Shown here one piece after another: positions 58,283 to 64,000 of a stretch of DNA of 64,000 nucleotides. The translations under genes and the position numbers were made by a program. Below the pieces are notes generated by a model, which searched no databases, was not told where the DNA came from, and saw nothing but the letters and a program-made list of their open reading frames with translations. The DNA is taken from NCBI RefSeq assembly GCF_018614035.1, contig NZ_JAGGPA010000003.1:79328-143327 (forward strand), written 5' to 3'. The stretch comes from Streptomyces sp. ISL-96. GTDB taxonomy: Bacteria > Actinomycetota > Actinomycetes > Streptomycetales > Streptomycetaceae. Positions within the stretch are counted from its first letter, which is position 1. The number at the start of each line of letters is the position of its first letter.

Positions 58283-60277
58283 TCATGCTGCCAGTTGGAA
58301 CATGGCCGCAGTGACCCCAACCGTGATAGCCGTTCCTGTGGCCACACTGCCACCTGCCGCTACCGCGGGGATGGCGACCAGGGCCACGGGCACCAGCAGC
58401 GGCCAATGGCTCACACCCTCCGTGGACAATGGGACGTTTCCAAGGCCGGGCTGGTGCGCGATCCCCGGGTAGGCGCCAGGACCGGGGCCCGGGCTCGGCG
58501 ACGGTACCGGCTGCGGTTGCTGCTGCTGGACCGCGGTGGTCGGGCTGGACGACAGCGTGGTGTTGTTGTTGCTCCGCTTTCCCCTTCCGTAGATGACGGC
58601 TCCCGGCGCGGGACCGTTCACCTGATCGCCTGTGGTAGGGACGTTGTAGGGGCCGCCAATGGTCCATCCGAGGACGGCTTTCTCACCGCTGGCCTTCAGC
58701 CGGTCTACGTACCACTGCGCCTCGGGTACGGCCTTGGACGCCTCACCCGCGGACTTGACCTCCCAGACGAAGTAGACGTCGCTCGACTTGTCGTGGCCGA
58801 CGATGTCGGCGAATCCATTGCCGCAGGGAGGTGTGGCGCGGCCGTACAGGCAGTCCTTGCTCCCCCCGGGGATGGACATACCCTGCACGACCTCGAAGTC
58901 GGCTCCGCGCGAGGCCGCCTGCTCCTTGATCTTCCCTGCGGCAACATTCTGCGCCTGATTGTGAGGGAATGTTCGGTCCATCGGATGACGGCCAGCCGCA
59001 CTCTGTGCACGCTGGGCGGCCGAGATCATCTGCTGGATTCCGGCCTCGAGCTGGGCGATCATGTCTTCGAAGAACCCGCCGCCACTGCTGGTGTTGCCGC
59101 CACCGTCGTCGATCCTGTGGCCGTCGAGCTCGATGAAGCTGGTTGGGTTGCCACCGGTGAAGGCGTACCGGTTGCCGGTCAGGGGATCCGTGCCGAGGTT
59201 CATGTCGGCGAGGGCGCCGTTGTACATGTCCCGGGTGGTGAAGCGGTTCAGCCCCGGGTTGTAGTCACGGAAGCCCATGTCGTACGTGCCTGAATTGGCG
59301 TCCCAGCGCTTGGAGTTGAAGCGGTAGGCGTTGTACGGCTCCTTTGCCGGGTCTGCGGTGCCGGGCTTGTCTATGCCGGTGAACTCGGACTTGTCGTCGG
59401 AGCCGTAGGCGGTGTAACCGTACGTCGCCTTGGCGTCACCGTCCTTGGTGGTGACGTCCTCGACGTCGGTGTGGCCGTTGTAGCCGTAGTAGCCGTCCTC
59501 GCTGGTCCCGTCGGTGTTCTTCGTGACCTGGGAGAGGCGCTCGCCCCACGGGCTGTACTGGTACGACTTGCTGAGCTTGCCTGCGACCTCTTCGCCCAGA
59601 ACCTGGTCCGACAGTCCCAGATAGGTGAAGTCGGTCGTCTTGCCGTCCGCGGTCTTGCTCGCGGTCCGGTCCAGCGGATCGAAGGTGTACGTCGTCGTCT
59701 TCAGCCCCCCTGTGCTGTCCGCCTTGCTGGACTGCACGACGTGGTCGAAGCCGTCGTACACGCTTCGCTCGATCACCTTTCCGCCCGAGGTGACCGACTC
59801 CTGACGGCCGAACGGGTCGTAGTTGTAGTTGAAGGACGTGCCGTCATTGGTGGACGACAGCAGCTTGTTGCGGTCGTAGCTGAAGGTGGCCGGGACACCC
59901 TTGACCTTCTGGCTGATGACGTTGGCGTTGTCGTCGTGGACGTAGGTCTCGGTGCCCGCCCCGTTACCGGTCTTGACCGCCTTGGCGAGGCGGTTGGCCG
60001 GGTCGTAGGTGTAGTCGGTAGTGGAGTCGAGGTACGCCGAGTGGTTGTCGGCGTTCATCTTTTTCGCCACGTCCTGCGCCTTGTTGCCATTCGTGTCATA
60101 GGCGTAGCTGTGTGACGCGACCAGCGTCCCGTTGGCCTTTTTCTCCGCCGTGCTCTTCAGCGCGCCGTTGAGGTAGTAGGAGTAGTCGACGGTGTTGCTG
60201 TTCGCCTTGGTCTCCTGCAGCTTCCGTCCGTTGGCGGTGTAGGTGTAGCTGCTGACCTTCGGATTCGGATCTGTCGC
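58283..60277 (-). CDS. RHS-repeat toxin, C-terminal part (YD repeats, core and PD-(D/E)XK-like tip)
   Basis: About 660 codons continuous with the 60157-64000 frame except for a frameshift at 60278-60281. YD repeats (FSYDRNKLLSSTNDGTSFNY) lead to the RHS core end (YNAYRFNSKRWDANSGTYDM then GFRDYNPGLNRFTTRDMYNG). The tip follows: GFADIVGHDKSSDVYFVWEV then KSAG has the D...E-V-K of a PD-(D/E)XK nuclease. A Pro/Gln linker and a terminal hydrophobic stretch (LLVPVALVAIPAVAAGGSVA) follow, unusual for such tips and perhaps used for membrane passage. ATG at 60070 exists in frame but has no role evidence. Confidence 0.8.
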   Translation of the reverse strand, partial: ATDPNPKVSSYTYTANGRKLQETKANSNTVDYSYYLNGALKSTAEKKANGTLVASHSYAYDTNGNKAQDVAKKMNADNHSAYLDSTTDYTYDPANRLAKAVKTGNGAGTETYVHDDNANVISQKVKGVPATFSYDRNKLLSSTNDGTSFNYNYDPFGRQESVTSGGKVIERSVYDGFDHVVQSSKADSTGGLKTTTYTFDPLDRTASKTADGKTTDFTYLGLSDQVLGEEVAGKLSKSYQYSPWGERLSQVTKNTDGTSEDGYYGYNGHTDVEDVTTKDGDAKATYGYTAYGSDDKSEFTGIDKPGTADPAKEPYNAYRFNSKRWDANSGTYDMGFRDYNPGLNRFTTRDMYNGALADMNLGTDPLTGNRYAFTGGNPTSFIELDGHRIDDGGGNTSSGGGFFEDMIAQLEAGIQQMISAAQRAQSAAGRHPMDRTFPHNQAQNVAAGKIKEQAASRGADFEVVQGMSIPGGSKDCLYGRATPPCGNGFADIVGHDKSSDVYFVWEVKSAGEASKAVPEAQWYVDRLKASGEKAVLGWTIGGPYNVPTTGDQVNGPAPGAVIYGRGKRSNNNTTLSSSPTTAVQQQQPQPVPSPSPGPGPGAYPGIAHQPGLGNVPLSTEGVSHWPLLVPVALVAIPAVAAGGSVATGTAITVGVTAAMFQLAA

Positions 60278-63200
60278 GTGTCCCCGACCGAGACGCTCTT
60301 TACCTGCTCCCGGGGGTCGTACGTGTACTTTGAAAACTGATCGGGATGCGTGACGGTCTCGAACTGGCCGTTGACGTCGTAGATGTAGGAGGAGGACTTC
60401 TTCTCCTGGCCGGCCAGCGCCTCGGTGACCTTCTGGACCTGGTTGAGCCCGGTATAGGTCATCGTGTAGGCGTCGATCTTGGCACCGGACGAGGTGTCGT
60501 CGATCGAGGTCAGGTTGCCGTTGACGTCATAGGCGTAGGCGTAGGACTTCTTCTCGGTGTCCGTCTCCCCGCTGGTGTCCCGCACCAGCTTGACGCTGTC
60601 GGCGACGACCGCGCCCGCGCTGTTCTGGGACAACTTCAGCGTTGCGTCATTGCCCTGCTTGAAGCTGTACGAGCCGAGCGAAACCCAGTTGCCGGTGCCG
60701 GTGTTCTGGTCAAGCGTGGTGTCCTTCGGGCCCGTGGAGTCGGTGACCGTGTATTTTGCCGCGGTCGCCACCCCCGTCACCTTCGGGAACTTCACATACG
60801 CGGTGTACGTGCCGTCCTTCGGGATGTTGAGGGTCCAGGTGAAGGCGTCTGCGCCGGTGCCGGCGGCGTGGACCCGGTGGTCGTAGCCCTGCTGACCGAC
60901 GAGGCTGCCCGTCGTCCAGGTGCCCGTGGAACCGGCGTTCTGTGTGTCGGTGTTGTCGACCAGAACCACGCTCTTGCCCACCGGCACACCGTCGTCAGAC
61001 TTCGACCTCAGCTTGCCATCAGGGAAGTAGTCCCAGGTCATGGTGCGGTCGGAGGAACCGCCGGCCGAGGTCAGGGTCCGCTTGGTCTGCTGGCCCAGCT
61101 GGTTGTACTCATAGCCGGTGACGATCTCCCACGGGTCCGTCGAAGACTTCGTCCAGCCGTTGTCGAAGTAACTGAGCGTGGTGTCGTTACGGACCGTCTG
61201 GCCCTCCGACGGCGGCGCGGACACTCTGGAGACACGGCCGAGCGCGTCGTACGTGGTCTGCGTGTAGACATCCGCCTTGTTGTAGCGCGGATCCGCCGGA
61301 TCGTACGGCTGGTATTGCTTGACCGGCCGGTTCAGCTGGTCGTATTCAGTGCGGGCGGCGAAGTCGTCGGTGCTCAAAGTTTCTACACCGCGCGGGCTGA
61401 TCACCTTGGTGGCGTTGCCGACCTGGTCGTACTCGAACTTGGTCGTCCGGTAGGTGATCGTGCCGGCGCCTGAGTAAGGCACCTTGACCTCGGTCTGCTT
61501 GCCTCGTTCGTCGTACTTGATCAGCGAGGTATTGTTTTCCGCATCCGTCGACTCGACGACGAGGGAGTCCTTGTCGTACTTTCGCGACGAGAACTTGCCG
61601 ATCGCGTCAGTGACCTGCACGACCCGGTGATTCAGGTCGTAGGTGGTCTTGCCGGCATAGTCGTCCGGGTCCGAGGTGGCGTTCTTCTTCGGCGAGACGG
61701 ACTTGACCGTGTTGCCGACGTCGTCGTACTCGTACGAGATTTTGTCGCCGTTCGTGTTGACCACGGACAGGAGCTGGTAGATCTCGTTGTAGCTGTTGGT
61801 GGTGGTGTACGAACCCGCCACCGCACCCGCCACGTTGCCCTTTGGCTCCGTGGTGGCCTTTAGGTTGCCGACCTTGTCGTACGTGTAGGTCGCCTTCCGG
61901 GTTTCCTGAGTGCTGGTGTCCTTCGGCACGGTCGACGAGGTGACCTGGTCCGCCGCGTCGTAGACACCCGTCGCGACCGCCCCGTTCGGGGAGGTCGACT
62001 GCGTGACGTTGTCGTTGGCGTCGTAGACCGGCGCAGGGGTGGTGATCAGAACGCCCGTGTCCTGGTCCTGCGGCACGGAGCCAGCCAGCCTGCGCCCGAA
62101 CACGTCGTATGCCTGAGTGGTCTTCTTGCCCAGTGCATCGGTCACTTCGGTGACCCGGCCGACGGAGTCGTAGGCGAACAGTGTCGCCTTGCCGAGCGGG
62201 TCGGTGATCGTCGCCGGGTAACCGTCCGGCCTGAAACCGCTGTTCACCGTCGCGTTGCCGTTGGCGTCCGTTACCTTGGTCAACTGACCGTAGGCGTCGT
62301 ACACGTAGCTCACGGTGTAGTCGTCGGCCGTGGTAGTGGCGACACCCTTGGGGTCGGTGACCGACTTCAGGTTCCCGAAGGTGTCGTACCCGAACTGGTG
62401 GGTGCGGCCTTCAGGAGACGTCTTGCGGAAGATGTCGGTGGAGTAGCCGTTCAGACGGGTCTGGTACTCGTACCTCGCCGCATTGGCCGGGTACGTGCCA
62501 GGCGCGCAGTCCGAGGACGGCGGTACGCCCGCCTTGTTGTTCTCGGCGTCGCGCTCCCAGAGCGGGTATCCGGTCTTCTGGTCGTAGCAGTAGGCGGTCT
62601 TGGCGCCGTTGTTCTCTTCGAGGTACGTGACGTTGTTGTCCGCATCCCACGCCAGCTTGCCGTACTGCCCCTTGGCGTTGGTGGTCTGGACGGCGCGGCC
62701 GAAGTCGTCCGTCACGTATGCCGTGGTGCGTGTCTCGGCGTCGGTGACCTTGGTGTCGGTGAACTTGGTGTTGGTAGCGTTCGGGGCGTACGTGAAGCCC
62801 GTGGTGCCCTTCAGACGGTCAGTGATCGTCTGCGTCCACCAGTGGTACTTCGGGTCGTCGCCCTCCTTGGGGTAGTAGTACGCCAGGTCGGTCGCGTTGC
62901 CCCGGGGGTCGGTGGCCTTGACCAGCTTGACGTTCTTCTTTCCCTGGACGGCGTCGTAGGTGAACTTGAACACCTTGGGCTGAGCCGAGCCGTCACCGTC
63001 GGTGAACTGCCCGAGCAAGCCCTCGCCGGTGTAGTAGAAGGAGATCTTGCGGCCTGAGATGTCCGTCATGGACTTCACATGGTCGATGATCTTGGAGTTG
63101 TTCAGGTTCGTGCCGGAGACCTTGGCGCCGGTGGCGTCAAGGTACTCGTAGGTCGCGTCGCCCTTGTTGTAGTAGTCGAGCGTCAGCGTCTGTCGACCGG

Positions 63201-64000
63201 CCGGGTCGGTGACGTACTTCAGGAACTTGACCGGCTTGCCGCCCGCCTTGCGCTCCTCGTAGGTGAACGACTGCGTGTTGCCGTTCTTGTCGATCACCGA
63301 CGTGAGGTAGCCGTCGCAGCCGAACAGGAACCGGGTGCCGTCGGGACGAGTCATCGTCCAGGCGTCCGGGATCGGGTCCTTCGCCGGGGTGCAGTCCAGG
63401 TTCAGCTTCGGGGTGAGCTTGTAGTGCACACCCGCCGGGGCCTTCCAGCTGCCGTCCGGCTCCTTGCGGAAGACGTGCGTCGTACCATCGCCGTCCGGGA
63501 GCCTGACCTCGGTGGGGCTGGGCTTCGGGTGCAGTTCCAGCGGCGCGCCCATCCGGATGGGCCCGGCTGCCTGCCCCGACCAGCCCGCGCCGAGCACCGT
63601 GTCCGAGGTGTCCAGCGAGTTGCAGGAGAGGCGGGCGAAGGTGTTCAGGCCGCGGCCGGGGTTGGTGAACACGTTGTAGGACCAGACGCTGTTGCCGGAC
63701 GCGGTGTTGTTCATCACCGTCGAGCCGGCGCCGGTGTTCTTGCCCGCGTACGAGTAGAACTTCTCCAGGCCCAGCTGGTTGGAGGTTGGGTCCTCCACCG
63801 CCACGTTCTGCTTGAGCGAGGGTATGCCGCCGGTGCCGGCCGACAGCCAGCTGCCGTCCGCGATCTTGCGTACGTCCCAGCCCAACACGTAGTCGTTGCG
63901 CTTGTTGCCCGAGTCGGAGTTGATCGGGGTCTTGACCTGCGCCTTGATCGTCGCGGACTGGCCGGGCGCGAGGGTCGGAATCGCCGTCGAGACCTGGTTG
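60157..64000 (-). CDS. RHS-repeat protein, N-terminal part (partial, runs off the window)
   Basis: More than 1,270 codons open to the right edge, so the start is outside. The first part (NQVSTAIPTLAPGQSATIKA, YVLGWDVRKI) looks like an exported, beta-rich entry domain. DUF6531-type sequence and many YD repeats follow (for example YDAYGQLTKVTDANGNAT, YDVFGRRLAGSVPQ, YDLNHRVVQVTDAIGK). A CBM-like insert sits at about 60590-60960. The frame derails at VSVGDTRQIRIRRS near 60280 and stops at 60157. With the next frame it forms one giant secreted polymorphic toxin; as read here the gene is interrupted. Confidence 0.85.
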   Translation of the reverse strand, partial: NQVSTAIPTLAPGQSATIKAQVKTPINSDSGNKRNDYVLGWDVRKIADGSWLSAGTGGIPSLKQNVAVEDPTSNQLGLEKFYSYAGKNTGAGSTVMNNTASGNSVWSYNVFTNPGRGLNTFARLSCNSLDTSDTVLGAGWSGQAAGPIRMGAPLELHPKPSPTEVRLPDGDGTTHVFRKEPDGSWKAPAGVHYKLTPKLNLDCTPAKDPIPDAWTMTRPDGTRFLFGCDGYLTSVIDKNGNTQSFTYEERKAGGKPVKFLKYVTDPAGRQTLTLDYYNKGDATYEYLDATGAKVSGTNLNNSKIIDHVKSMTDISGRKISFYYTGEGLLGQFTDGDGSAQPKVFKFTYDAVQGKKNVKLVKATDPRGNATDLAYYYPKEGDDPKYHWWTQTITDRLKGTTGFTYAPNATNTKFTDTKVTDAETRTTAYVTDDFGRAVQTTNAKGQYGKLAWDADNNVTYLEENNGAKTAYCYDQKTGYPLWERDAENNKAGVPPSSDCAPGTYPANAARYEYQTRLNGYSTDIFRKTSPEGRTHQFGYDTFGNLKSVTDPKGVATTTADDYTVSYVYDAYGQLTKVTDANGNATVNSGFRPDGYPATITDPLGKATLFAYDSVGRVTEVTDALGKKTTQAYDVFGRRLAGSVPQDQDTGVLITTPAPVYDANDNVTQSTSPNGAVATGVYDAADQVTSSTVPKDTSTQETRKATYTYDKVGNLKATTEPKGNVAGAVAGSYTTTNSYNEIYQLLSVVNTNGDKISYEYDDVGNTVKSVSPKKNATSDPDDYAGKTTYDLNHRVVQVTDAIGKFSSRKYDKDSLVVESTDAENNTSLIKYDERGKQTEVKVPYSGAGTITYRTTKFEYDQVGNATKVISPRGVETLSTDDFAARTEYDQLNRPVKQYQPYDPADPRYNKADVYTQTTYDALGRVSRVSAPPSEGQTVRNDTTLSYFDNGWTKSSTDPWEIVTGYEYNQLGQQTKRTLTSAGGSSDRTMTWDYFPDGKLRSKSDDGVPVGKSVVLVDNTDTQNAGSTGTWTTGSLVGQQGYDHRVHAAGTGADAFTWTLNIPKDGTYTAYVKFPKVTGVATAAKYTVTDSTGPKDTTLDQNTGTGNWVSLGSYSFKQGNDATLKLSQNSAGAVVADSVKLVRDTSGETDTEKKSYAYAYDVNGNLTSIDDTSSGAKIDAYTMTYTGLNQVQKVTEALAGQEKKSSSYIYDVNGQFETVTHPDQFSKYTYDPREQVKSVSVGDTRQIRIRRSAATPTPPTDGSCRRPRRTATPSTTPTTSTAR

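Noticed and set aside
60346..61473. 375-codon plus-strand frame opposite the RHS gene
   Set aside because: Arises from the repeated YD sequence read antisense; valine/arginine/glycine-rich and without motifs.
55628..63888. Tandem repeats as a CRISPR array
   Set aside because: The periodicity comes from YD peptide repeats in RHS coding sequence; repeats are degenerate and coding, without constant-length spacers.

Overview
The window is high-GC DNA (about 70% by eye) with GTG/TTG starts, strong third-position G/C bias and Streptomyces-type gene families: BMP nucleoside transporter, ECF sigma factors with proline/glycine-rich partners, XRE/DUF397/HATPase triplet, DUF3515, DUF6461. It is almost certainly a Streptomyces chromosome segment. 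From memory the backbone order (deoA-cdd-ABC-bmp, then a teichulosonic-acid locus, then a mutase and ECF genes) resembles the S. coelicolor SCO48xx-SCO49xx region; this could not be checked here. No rRNA, tRNA or CRISPR array was seen.

Layout: (1) 0-2.8 kb: end of a GNAT-aminotransferase fusion, a coupled CdsA-like cytidylyltransferase and a STAS protein. (2) 2.8-9.9 kb: nucleoside uptake and salvage operon read leftwards (bmp lipoprotein, ATPase with an apparent AUC start, two permeases, cytidine deaminase, thymidine phosphorylase). Two near-identical CTACGCGCGTAG-type palindromes lie before its two transcription units. (3) 9.9-11.2 kb: M20 amidohydrolase. (4) 11.4-25.8 kb: a nonulosonic-acid (Kdn/sialic-like) cell-wall glycopolymer locus with NeuB-like synthase, NeuA-HAD fusion, several glycosyl/sialyltransferase-like enzymes (one with eukaryote-type GT29 sialylmotifs), an O-acyltransferase and a GT8-pyruvyltransferase fusion. 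An IS607-type element (serine recombinase plus a TnpB lacking a zinc ribbon) has inserted between neuB and the next gene.

(5) 25.8-36.2 kb: low-density accessory island of secreted proteins of unknown function. It holds two paralogues, a small secreted toxin-like protein with a candidate immunity gene, a ricin-type lectin and an FN3-like protein. At least four of these genes share an upstream block built on GGGCANTGCCC followed by CCAAGAGACAATT, and an orphan LuxR-HTH gene diverges from one such site. An IS5-type transposase and a 307-bp MITE with 20-bp inverted repeats are also here. (6) 36.4-49.6 kb: chromosomal backbone with APH-like kinase, MarR, LysE exporter, Uma2 nuclease, B12 mutase large subunit, L,D-transpeptidase, two tandem ECF sigma/anti-sigma-like pairs, a DUF234-type ATPase with a palindromic operator, cupin and GNAT.

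(7) 49.7-64 kb: polymorphic-toxin and immunity island. It holds an S1-like small protein, SUKH-4 immunity genes (one broken by a 10-bp tandem duplication), a Sel1 protein and a whiJ-type regulatory triplet. An orphan RHS cassette with its own toxin tip and a frameshifted S1-like candidate immunity gene has been split by an IS5-family insertion with TTA target duplication. Beyond it is a large RHS gene, running off the right edge, with a PD-(D/E)XK-like tip, a DUF4304-like immunity candidate and a frameshift in an AC repeat. The strongest candidates for undescribed biology are the shared-operator secreted regulon, the orphan RHS tip/S1-like pair and the GT29-containing glycopolymer locus.
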